Positions 25,813 through 32,288 of a stretch of 41,435 nt of DNA are shown piece after piece. Source of the DNA: Polaromonas sp. (GTDB lineage Bacteria; Pseudomonadota; Gammaproteobacteria; Burkholderiales; Burkholderiaceae); the NCBI GenBank assembly GCA_013823505.1, contig PNMH01000031.1, positions 1 through 41,435 of the forward strand, read 5' to 3'. The position numbers were made by a program, and so were the translations under genes. The notes under the pieces were generated by a model that was not told the DNA's origin, did not search any database, and saw only the letters and a list, made by a program, of their open reading frames with translations. How positions within the stretch are numbered: the first letter of the stretch is position 1; each line of letters starts with the position of its first letter.

Positions 25813-26937
25813 ATGAAACCGATTCAACTCTTCGATCCCGCTTCCAGCACCTTCACCTATGTGCTGTTCGACCAGACCACGCGCGACGCGCTCATCATCG
25901 ATCCGGTGGACGAACAGCTCGAGCGCGATCTGGCCACCTTGCGCGAATACGGTCTGAAGCTGGTGTGGACGGTGGAGACCCATGCGCACGCCGACCACAT
26001 CACCAGCGCCGCCAAACTGGCCGAGCTGGCTGGCGCCAAGACCGCCGCGCCCCAGGGCTGCGGCATCGGCACGGCGGGCGTGCAGCTGGCCCACGGCGAC
26101 ACCTTGAGTTTTGGCGGCGAGGTGCTGCGCGCGCTGCACACGCCAGGCCACACCGCCGGCAGCATGAGCCTGGTCTGGCGCCACCACGTCTTCACCGGCG
26201 ACACGCTGCTGATTGGCGGTTGCGGCCGCACCGATTTCCAGTCGGGCAGTGCCAAGGACCTGTTTCACAGCATCACGCAGGTGCTGTTCGACTTGCCCGA
26301 CGACACCACCGTCTGGCCCGGGCACGACTACCACGGGCGCCACCACTCCACCATCGGCGCGGAGAAAAAGCACAACGAACGGGTTGCGGGCAAAACCGAA
26401 GCGGAGTTCGTCGCTTTGATGGAATCGCTCAACCTGCCCAGGCCGCGGCGCATTGACGAAGCTGTGCCGGCCAACCTGATGTCGGGCCAGCGGCAGGACG
26501 CGGGCGGCGTGCTGTTCATGGAGCCCCGACCGGCAGCCGGTCCACACGCAGGCAGCTACGCGGGCGACGTGACCCCCCAACTCGCCTGGCAGTGGATGCA
26601 GGCCGGCGAGGCTGTGATGGTGGACGTGCGCACCGACGCCGAGCGCGAGTGGGTCGGCTTTGTGCCCGGCGCCGTACCCGTGGCCTGGAAACAATGGCCC
26701 GGCATGGCGATGAACCCCGCCTTCGATGCCCAGGTGATGGCCGCTGCCTCGGGCAAGAAGATCGTGCTGCTGTGCCGCAGCGGCGTGCGCTCGATCGCGG
26801 CGGCCAAGCGAGCCACCGAACTCGGTCTGGAGGCCTACAACATCCTGGAAGGCTTTGAAGGCGACCCTGATGCGCATGCCCACCGAGGGCAGCAAAGCGG
26901 CTGGCGCCACCACGCGCTGCCATGGCGGCAGAACTGA
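25813..26937 (+). CDS. Persulfide dioxygenase-like MBL protein fused to rhodanese
   Basis: This 374-residue fusion has an N-terminal metallo-beta-lactamase domain (1-240) with THAHADH (His57, His59, Asp61, His62), HTPGHTAGS and the WPGHDY motif characteristic of ETHE1-type persulfide dioxygenases, which oxidise glutathione persulfide to sulfite. The C-terminal rhodanese domain (about 255-374) has the active-site loop LLCRSGVRS (Cys321), expected to move sulfane sulfur between persulfide and thiosulfate. The fusion would let both steps of sulfide oxidation occur on one protein. ATG 25813 gives the normal N-terminus (MKPIQLFDPASSTFTY). It is monocistronic, with 165 bp before the autoinducer synthase. 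Confidence 0.92.
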   Translation: MKPIQLFDPASSTFTYVLFDQTTRDALIIDPVDEQLERDLATLREYGLKLVWTVETHAHADHITSAAKLAELAGAKTAAPQGCGIGTAGVQLAHGDTLSFGGEVLRALHTPGHTAGSMSLVWRHHVFTGDTLLIGGCGRTDFQSGSAKDLFHSITQVLFDLPDDTTVWPGHDYHGRHHSTIGAEKKHNERVAGKTEAEFVALMESLNLPRPRRIDEAVPANLMSGQRQDAGGVLFMEPRPAAGPHAGSYAGDVTPQLAWQWMQAGEAVMVDVRTDAEREWVGFVPGAVPVAWKQWPGMAMNPAFDAQVMAAASGKKIVLLCRSGVRSIAAAKRATELGLEAYNILEGFEGDPDAHAHRGQQSGWRHHALPWRQN

Positions 26938-27019
26938 TCCGCCTTTCTCCGACGCAACCAGGGCTCTGCGACCGCCGGTCGGTTTGCATGCGGGCAAACT
27001 GAGAAGAAAGATTCACAGC

Positions 27020-27039
27020 CCCTGTCAGGCCTGACAGGG
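27020..27039. promoter_or_regulatory. lux-box-like 20-bp palindrome upstream of the autoinducer synthase
   Basis: CCCTGTCAGGCCTGACAGGG is a perfect 20-bp palindrome centred 73 bp upstream of the cqsA-like start. It fits the general LuxR-operator form NNCT-N12-AGNN exactly. Its core CTGTCA-N4-TGACAG recurs at 30770-30785 at the start of the luxR-type gene of the same locus. It has no loop and no U-run directly after it, which argues against a terminator. CTGACA of the right half could serve as a -35 box, but the -10 region is poor, as expected for an activator-dependent promoter. Confidence 0.72.
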
Positions 27040-27102
27040 TGCTCGTGATTTTTCACACATTTCTTTTTTCAATGGGGTTTTCCATTTCCAAAGGATTCCC
27101 CC

Positions 27103-28347
27103 ATGACGTCGTTGGCCACCCGCGAGAAAACTCCCGCTCACCCGCCCATTTCCGAGCACCTGGCTGGACGCATCCAGCGTGAATTCACCACCCGCTGGGA
27201 CACCTTGTGGAGCGGGCGCTCACTGTTGCATGGACGAGAGGCTGGACCTGGCGCCGTCCGCCTCAACGGCAACGACTACCTGAGCCTCACCGGCCACCAG
27301 GACATCGTCCAGGCCCAGACGCTGGCCATCAAGACCGATGCCGAGTTCGTGATCCAGTCGGGCGTGTTCCTGCTCGACGAGCACCCGGCCCGCAAACTCG
27401 AACTCAAGCTCGCCCGCATGCTGGGCCAGGAAGACGGATTGATCTGCCAGTCCGGCTATGCCGCCAACCTGGGTTTGTTGCAGTCGATTGCCGACGAGAA
27501 GACCGTGATCTACATGGACACGCTGGCCCACACATCGCTGTGGGAAGGCGCGCGCCGCGCCGGTGCCACCACGCACCCCTTCCGCCACAACGACGCCGAT
27601 CACCTGGACCGGCTGGTGCAGCGCCACGGCGCTGGCCTCATCGTGGTGGATTCGGTGTACAGCACCACCGGTGCTGTGGCGCCGCTGGTGCAGGTGGTCG
27701 AGGTGGCCGAGCGCCGGGGCTGCATGACGCTGGTGGACGAATCGCACTCCCTGGGCACCCACGGACCGCAAGGCGCGGGCCTGTGCGCCGAGCTCGGGCT
27801 GAGCCACCGCGTGCACTTCATCACCGCCAGCCTGGCCAAGGCCTTTGCGGGCCGGGCGGGTTTCCTGAGCGTGCCGGCCGCCATGCGCAACTACGTGCTC
27901 AGCACCAGCTACCCCAACATGTTCAGCTCGTGCCTGCTGCCGCACGAGATCGCCGCGCTGGATGCCACGCTGGACGTGATCCGGCGCAGCGACACCGAGC
28001 GCGCCCGGCTGCATGCCCACACGCGCCAGCTGCGCGGCATGCTCAGCGATCTGGGCTATCCGATCCACCAGGGCACCGAGCAGATCATTGCGCTGGAAGC
28101 CGGCACCGAACCCGCCACCATGGTGCTGCGCGACCTGCTGGAAGAGCGCGATGTGTTCGGCGCGGTGTTCTGCGCGCCGGCCACCAGCCGCAACCGCACC
28201 ATGGTGCGGCTCACGCTGCACGCTGCGCTCACCGAAGCGGAGCTGGATCACGTGGCTGTGGCGGCGCGCGAGGTGGCGCCGCTGGTCAAACCCTGGGACT
28301 GGCCGATCGCGCGGCGCGCCCGCGCCGCCTGTGCTCAGTTGTCCTGA
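27103..28347 (+). CDS. cqsA: Alpha-hydroxyketone autoinducer synthase (CqsA/LqsA/JqsA family)
   Basis: This 414-residue PLP enzyme of the alpha-oxoamine synthase fold would condense an acyl-CoA with SAM or an amino acid to make a CAI-1/LAI-1-type alpha-hydroxyketone signal. It matches Vibrio CqsA as I recall it along its length: SLWEGAR, HPFRHND, HLDRLVQRHG, IVVDSVYST, LVDESHSLGTHGPQGAGL (Asp212, His215), TASLAKAFAGRAG (PLP Lys246), SYPNMFSSCLLP and DVFGAVFCAPATSRNR. These features separate it from housekeeping BioF or Kbl. A ribosome-binding site (AAAGGA) precedes the ATG. A lux-box-like palindrome lies upstream. The gene converges on the response-regulator gene with a 13-bp overlap. Signal chain length is unknown. 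Confidence 0.94.
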   Translation: MTSLATREKTPAHPPISEHLAGRIQREFTTRWDTLWSGRSLLHGREAGPGAVRLNGNDYLSLTGHQDIVQAQTLAIKTDAEFVIQSGVFLLDEHPARKLELKLARMLGQEDGLICQSGYAANLGLLQSIADEKTVIYMDTLAHTSLWEGARRAGATTHPFRHNDADHLDRLVQRHGAGLIVVDSVYSTTGAVAPLVQVVEVAERRGCMTLVDESHSLGTHGPQGAGLCAELGLSHRVHFITASLAKAFAGRAGFLSVPAAMRNYVLSTSYPNMFSSCLLPHEIAALDATLDVIRRSDTERARLHAHTRQLRGMLSDLGYPIHQGTEQIIALEAGTEPATMVLRDLLEERDVFGAVFCAPATSRNRTMVRLTLHAALTEAELDHVAVAAREVAPLVKPWDWPIARRARAACAQLS

Positions 28348-29321
28348 ACACTGCGGTGGCCCTCGGCGTCCAGAAAGCGCCGGTAGCCGTAGATGGGTTG
28401 GGGCAGGTCGGCGGTGTCGAGCGAAAACACCGCACCTGTCACCAGCTTGTCGTCACCCAGTCCGAACGCCGGCGCCGTGCGGATCGGGCCGCTCAGGCCC
28501 AGTTGCTGGTGCAGCTCCACCGCCGCGAGCTGGTGGCCTGCCTGGATCGAGCGAACCACCTCGAAGCCCAGCCCGGCCGAGCCGGCCAGCTCGGCCAGAT
28601 CACCCAGGCTGCTGGTGGGCTCCAGCTGCAGCCAGTGCGCATCGCCCGCACCGTCCAGACCGATGAGTCCGAACGGCTCGCCCAGCACCGCGTATTCCAC
28701 CCAGTTCTGGCTGGTGAAGGCCTGCAAGGCCTGCGCAATCGACGGGATCTGCAGCAACGACTGCTGTGACGGCTGCATGGCACCGCGCCACAGCGTGTTC
28801 AGCCGCGGATGCGGCGCGTGCATCAGTTTGCGCAGCACGCCCAGCAGGTGGCGCGTGATGTCGGTCGTCTGCTTGGGTACAAACTGGTCGATCAGGCCGT
28901 TGTTGAAGGCCTGGATCGCGATCTGCTCGTCGGCCTGGCCGGTGAGCAAGACCCGCGAGCCGGGCCAGTCGAGCAGGGTGTTGAGGACCTTGAGGCCATC
29001 GGTGCCTGGCATCGCGTAGTCGACCACGACGGTCTTGACCAGTTGGTACCGCGCCGGGTTCACCGCCCAGTAGCGCAGGATCTGCGGCAGCAGGGGCTGA
29101 CCCTGGCGCCAGCGTTCGATCATCTGCAACTGCACCATGGCGTCGGCCTCCCACCGCGCGGGCTCCTGCTGCATGCGCTGCGAAAAGCCCGACGGGCGTG
29201 AGAACAACTCCACCTGCCAGTGGGTTGGAACGACCAACCCGAGCATGTCGAGGTAGTCGGTGTCGTCGTCGAGGAACAGGATGCTGCCGGGACGGTGGAA
29301 AAGGGGAATCGTCAGTGCCAT
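28335..29321 (-). CDS. LqsR-like response regulator
   Basis: This 328-residue response regulator has a non-standard layout. The receiver domain has the acidic pocket LFLDDDTDYLDML (about 15-27), a likely phospho-acceptor Asp101 (VVVDYAMPGTDG), the LLTGQAD Thr and the FVPK Lys. About 50 extra residues are inserted between the first and third beta strands. The C-terminal half (about 190-328) contains no recognisable helix-turn-helix and resembles the unusual output domain of Legionella LqsR by length and position (recalled as about 340 residues). It starts 7 bp after the sensor kinase stop, so the two form an operon, and it overlaps the synthase gene tail to tail. It probably receives phosphate from that kinase. 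Confidence 0.85.
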   Translation of the reverse strand: MALTIPLFHRPGSILFLDDDTDYLDMLGLVVPTHWQVELFSRPSGFSQRMQQEPARWEADAMVQLQMIERWRQGQPLLPQILRYWAVNPARYQLVKTVVVDYAMPGTDGLKVLNTLLDWPGSRVLLTGQADEQIAIQAFNNGLIDQFVPKQTTDITRHLLGVLRKLMHAPHPRLNTLWRGAMQPSQQSLLQIPSIAQALQAFTSQNWVEYAVLGEPFGLIGLDGAGDAHWLQLEPTSSLGDLAELAGSAGLGFEVVRSIQAGHQLAAVELHQQLGLSGPIRTAPAFGLGDDKLVTGAVFSLDTADLPQPIYGYRRFLDAEGHRSVQDN

Positions 29322-29328
29322 CGTGTCG

Positions 29329-30669
29329 TCAGCGTGGGGAAAATGAAGCGGTGGGGCCTGAACTGGAGGAGAGCGGGTTCTTGATCGGGAGATCGATCAT
29401 GAAGACCGCGCCCAGTCCAGGCTCGGAATGCACGCTCAGGCTGCCCTGGGCGGCTTCCACCACGTTCTTGCAGAAAGTCAGGCCCAGGCCGTTGCCGGCG
29501 CCCGCCAGGGTCGAGAAAAAGGGTTCAAAGATTCTCGCCTGCTGTTCGTGCGCGATGCCGATACCGTCGTCAGATACTGCAATCCGGCCCTTGCCGTGGT
29601 GCAAACCCACGTCCAGACGGAGGTCGCCCGGACTGGGCGCCTGGCTGGCCGACGCCAGGGCGTGCAGCGCGTTTTTCATCAGGTTGGTGAGCACCTGCGA
29701 GAACAGCTGCCGGGAGGCCACGAAGTGGAAATCCTCCTGGATGTGCACCTGCACGCAGTCGCGCTCGCGCGAGGACCGGTAGGGGTAGTTCAACACCACT
29801 TCCTGCACCAGCTCGGCCGCGCGGATCAAGGACTGGTCGCGCGGCAGGCGGGTGAGCTGTGCGTTCGAGATCTGGGTGTCGATCTGGCGGTTCATGCTGC
29901 GCACCAGGTTCTGCAGGCGTGTGGCCAGCTCGTCGAACTTCTTCTGCTTGGACTCGGGCAGGTCGTGCTGCGACAGGTTGCGCAACACGTCGCCCATGAG
30001 GTTGACGGTGGCCAGCGGCGTGCGCAGCTCGTGCGCCATCACGCCCATGGTGCTCAGGGTGTTGATCAGGCGCGTGCGCCGCAGGTTGGCGCTGGAGGCG
30101 CCCAGCATGACGGCTGCACCCCAGGCGAACGCCAACACCACCAGATGGTCTGCGTGGGTGGCTTCCGTGCTCAGCGGCACCTGCATCGCCTTGGCCAGCA
30201 ACAGGCTCACCACCACGCCGGCGACCGTGCCCAGCGTGGCCAGGCGCCAGTCGGTGAGGTGGTAATAAATGACCACCATGCAGGCCATGCTGGCGAGCCA
30301 GACGTCGTTGCCGCCGTTGAACCAGTACATCAGGGAGAAAAACATCGGCAGCTGCAGCCAGCAGGCCATCGAAAAGATCCAGATGGTCGCCTGGGACGTG
30401 AGATCGCGGTTGATCACGCCGATCAGCAAGGGAATGCCCAGGCTGGACATGGCCAGGCGGGTGGCCATGTTCTCGTACGGCTGGGGCAGCAGGGCGATCC
30501 AGATCCACCCAAAGGCGATGTGACCCAGGATGGTGAATGCGCCCAGGTACTGCAGACGAGCGCGCGAAGGGTGCAAAATCGGCTCCAGCGGTGCGTGCAC
30601 CACTTCGTCCAGCAACCACCGCCACAAACGCGCCTTCGCGCTGAGCAACCTCAACCGGTCCAGAGGCAA
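29329..30669 (-). CDS. CqsS/LqsS-like membrane sensor histidine kinase
   Basis: This 446-residue sensor kinase of the quorum-sensing locus has an N-terminal region (about 40-190) with around six hydrophobic segments and no large periplasmic domain, as in CqsS and LqsS. The HisKA domain has MGVMAHELRTPLATV (phospho-accepting His213). The ATPase domain has NLMKNALHAL (N box), SDDGIGIA (G1) and GAGNGLGLTF (G2). There is no receiver domain, unlike Vibrio CqsS. The start is a TTG at 30669, chosen because AAGGAG lies 6 bp upstream and no ATG fits. It is followed by the response regulator after 7 bp. The ligand is inferred to be the hydroxyketone made by the neighbouring synthase. Confidence 0.9.
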   Translation of the reverse strand: MPLDRLRLLSAKARLWRWLLDEVVHAPLEPILHPSRARLQYLGAFTILGHIAFGWIWIALLPQPYENMATRLAMSSLGIPLLIGVINRDLTSQATIWIFSMACWLQLPMFFSLMYWFNGGNDVWLASMACMVVIYYHLTDWRLATLGTVAGVVVSLLLAKAMQVPLSTEATHADHLVVLAFAWGAAVMLGASSANLRRTRLINTLSTMGVMAHELRTPLATVNLMGDVLRNLSQHDLPESKQKKFDELATRLQNLVRSMNRQIDTQISNAQLTRLPRDQSLIRAAELVQEVVLNYPYRSSRERDCVQVHIQEDFHFVASRQLFSQVLTNLMKNALHALASASQAPSPGDLRLDVGLHHGKGRIAVSDDGIGIAHEQQARIFEPFFSTLAGAGNGLGLTFCKNVVEAAQGSLSVHSEPGLGAVFMIDLPIKNPLSSSSGPTASFSPR

Positions 30670-30759
30670 TATGTACTCCTTAGATTGCAGAACATCCGTT
30701 GCCCGTGCCGGTTGCCCCCATGCCCGGTTGATTGTGTCTGCAACAGAGTGTTTGCGGTC
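30670..30759. promoter_or_regulatory. Divergent promoter region of sensor kinase and luxR-type gene
   Basis: This 90-bp region carries three related direct repeats: CCGTTGCCC (30696-30704), CCGGTTGCCC (30708-30717) and CCGGTTG (30724-30730). It also has an inverted repeat, TTGCAGA (30685-30691) and TCTGCAA (30737-30743). They are candidate regulator sites. The kinase ribosome-binding site AAGGAG is at its left end. No -35/-10 pair was convincing. Confidence 0.4.
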
Positions 30760-31428
30760 ATGACCCTGCCTGTCAACTTTGACAGTGTGAGTCTGGACAG
30801 CATCCTGGCCGACTGGGTGTGTGCCCTTCACGACCAGGGGGTGGAGTCGGTGATGGTGCTGGGCCCGGCGCCCACCGGAGGGCGAGACGAGCGCGAAGTG
30901 CTGGCGGTGCACCCGCCCCGCCTGCTCTCGGCCGCCCAGGCCCTGGCCGACAGCGCCGATTTTGGCGCAGGTTGGCGTGACAGCGATGCGCCCCTGGTGG
31001 CCTGGCAGGACATTTCCAAATCGGTGTTTGAACAGTCCAGCCGGTGGCGCCGCCTTTGGCTGGCGCACGGCTACCAGACGCTGGTGCGGGTGGCCTTCAG
31101 CCTGCCGGCCGGCCGGGCCTTCGAATGCTTCATGTTCAGTCCGCGCGCCTTTGCCGACCGCTCGGAAGCGGCCGCCCTGGCCTGGTCGGCCTTCAACATC
31201 TGGCCCATGCTGCGCCGCGCCATCGCCGAAGCCCGGGTGAACCTGAGCCCGCGCGAGCTGGAGAGCCTGAACATGGCGTTTGAAGGCCTCACGGCGCGCG
31301 AAACCGCCATGCGGATGGATTGCTCCGAACGCACGGTGAACTACCACCTGGCCAACGCCATGACCAAGCTCAAGACCGACAACAAGCTGGCGGCCGTGCA
31401 GCGCGCTTGCTGGATTGGATTGATCTAG
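30760..31428 (+). CDS. LuxR-family transcriptional regulator of the quorum-sensing locus
   Basis: This 222-residue protein has a typical LuxR helix-turn-helix at the C-terminus ([44 protein letters not shown]). The N-terminal 150 residues have the size and some of the pattern of an autoinducer-binding domain ([30 protein letters not shown]). I could not place the usual AHL-pocket residues (the WxxxY and DP pairs). No luxI gene is present, so it is a LuxR solo. It is divergent from the sensor kinase. ATG 30760 lacks a strong ribosome-binding site; GTG 30748 and GTG 30787 are alternatives. A dyad operator lies at 30770-30785 inside the start of the frame. Confidence 0.87.
   Translation: MTLPVNFDSVSLDSILADWVCALHDQGVESVMVLGPAPTGGRDEREVLAVHPPRLLSAAQALADSADFGAGWRDSDAPLVAWQDISKSVFEQSSRWRRLWLAHGYQTLVRVAFSLPAGRAFECFMFSPRAFADRSEAAALAWSAFNIWPMLRRAIAEARVNLSPRELESLNMAFEGLTARETAMRMDCSERTVNYHLANAMTKLKTDNKLAAVQRACWIGLI
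30770..30785. promoter_or_regulatory. Second CTGTCA-N4-TGACAG dyad at the luxR-type gene start
   Basis: CTGTCAACTTTGACAG is a dyad with 7-bp arms and a 2-bp centre. It shares the half-sites CTGTCA and TGACAG, and the 4-bp spacing, with the palindrome before the autoinducer synthase. It begins 10 bp inside the annotated luxR-type frame and about 100 bp upstream of the sensor kinase start. I found no third copy in the window. Confidence 0.65.
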
Positions 31429-31443
31429 GCCGTTGTTGCAGTG

Positions 31444-31465
31444 CGCAAACCCCCACGGGTTTGCG
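31444..31465. other. Hairpin between luxR-type gene and coaX
   Basis: A 9-bp stem, CGCAAACCC (31444-31452) and GGGTTTGCG (31457-31465), has a CCAC loop in the 53-bp gap between the LuxR-type gene and coaX. No U-run follows on either strand, so it is not a classical intrinsic terminator. It may mark the transcript end or the coaX leader. Confidence 0.5.
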
Positions 31466-31481
31466 TGGTCATAATCCGCGC

Positions 31482-32252
31482 ATGACATTTCTGGCCCTGG
31501 ACGTTGGCAACACCCGCCTGAAGTGGGCCCTGTATGAAGAACCGCGTTCCGGTTCGCGCCTGATCGCTCAAGGCGCGCAATTCCTCGAAAACATCGAAAC
31601 CCTGGCCGAAGGCGACTGGGCCGACCTGCCCGCGCCGCGCTGGGTGCTGGGCTGTGTGGTCGCGGGTGATGCGGTCAAGCGCCGGGTGGAGGAGCAGCTG
31701 GAGCTGTGGGACGTGACGCCCCAATGGGTGGTGTCCGGCAACGCCGAGGCGGGGGTGGTCAACGGCTACGACCACCCGGCCCGACTGGGCGCGGACCGCT
31801 GGGTGGCGGTGATCGGGGCGCGCCAGCGCCTGGTCTCGCGCGGCCTGAAGCGACCCTGTGTGGTGGTGATGGTCGGCACGGCGGTGACGGTGGAAGCCAT
31901 CGACCCCGATGGGCGTTTTCTGGGCGGCATCATTCTGCCGGGCCACGGCATCATGTTGCGCGCGCTCGAATCGGGCACCGCCGGCTTGCATGTGCCCACC
32001 GGCGAAGTGCGCGATTTCCCCACCAACACCAGCGACGCGCTCACCAGCGGCGGCACCTTCGCCATCGCCGGCGCGGTGCAGCGCATGGTGGACAACCTGC
32101 GCCGCCATTGCGGGGACGAGCCGGTGTGTTTCATGACCGGCGGCGCCGGCTGGAAGATGGCGCCCAGCATGGCGCTGCAGGTCGAGCTGGTGGAGGGCTT
32201 GATCTTTGACGGATTGCTGGAGATCGCCTCGCGCCGGCTGGCGATCGTCTGA
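31482..32252 (+). CDS. coaX: Type III pantothenate kinase
   Basis: This enzyme phosphorylates pantothenate, the first step of coenzyme A synthesis. It has 256 residues. Motifs of the ASKHA-fold type III family are clear: the N-terminal phosphate loop [12 protein letters not shown], the substrate-binding [23 protein letters not shown] with the GTA(V/I)T-type motif, [11 protein letters not shown], and the C-terminal MTGGAGW. It lies 53 bp after the LuxR-type gene on the same strand, separated by a hairpin. In related genomes coaX is usually near a biotin ligase gene (from memory); none is present here. Confidence 0.96.
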   Translation: MTFLALDVGNTRLKWALYEEPRSGSRLIAQGAQFLENIETLAEGDWADLPAPRWVLGCVVAGDAVKRRVEEQLELWDVTPQWVVSGNAEAGVVNGYDHPARLGADRWVAVIGARQRLVSRGLKRPCVVVMVGTAVTVEAIDPDGRFLGGIILPGHGIMLRALESGTAGLHVPTGEVRDFPTNTSDALTSGGTFAIAGAVQRMVDNLRRHCGDEPVCFMTGGAGWKMAPSMALQVELVEGLIFDGLLEIASRRLAIV

Positions 32253-32288
32253 AGGCAGCGACCCGCGCAGCGGCGGAACGTCGGGGGA

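Noticed and set aside
27020..27039. The palindrome before the synthase gene as a transcription terminator of the persulfide dioxygenase gene.
   Set aside because: It is a loopless perfect dyad without an adjacent U-run, and its core recurs at the luxR-type gene, so an operator is the better reading.
27103..28347. Synthase as a housekeeping 8-amino-7-oxononanoate synthase (BioF) or 2-amino-3-ketobutyrate CoA ligase (Kbl).
   Set aside because: The sequence carries CqsA-type stretches (SLWEGAR, DESHSLGTHGP, TASLAKAFAGRAG, FCAPATSRNR) and sits beside a matching kinase and LqsR-like regulator.
30760..31428. Classical LuxI/LuxR AHL system.
   Set aside because: No luxI-type gene is present in the window and the usual AHL-pocket residues could not be placed in the LuxR-type protein.
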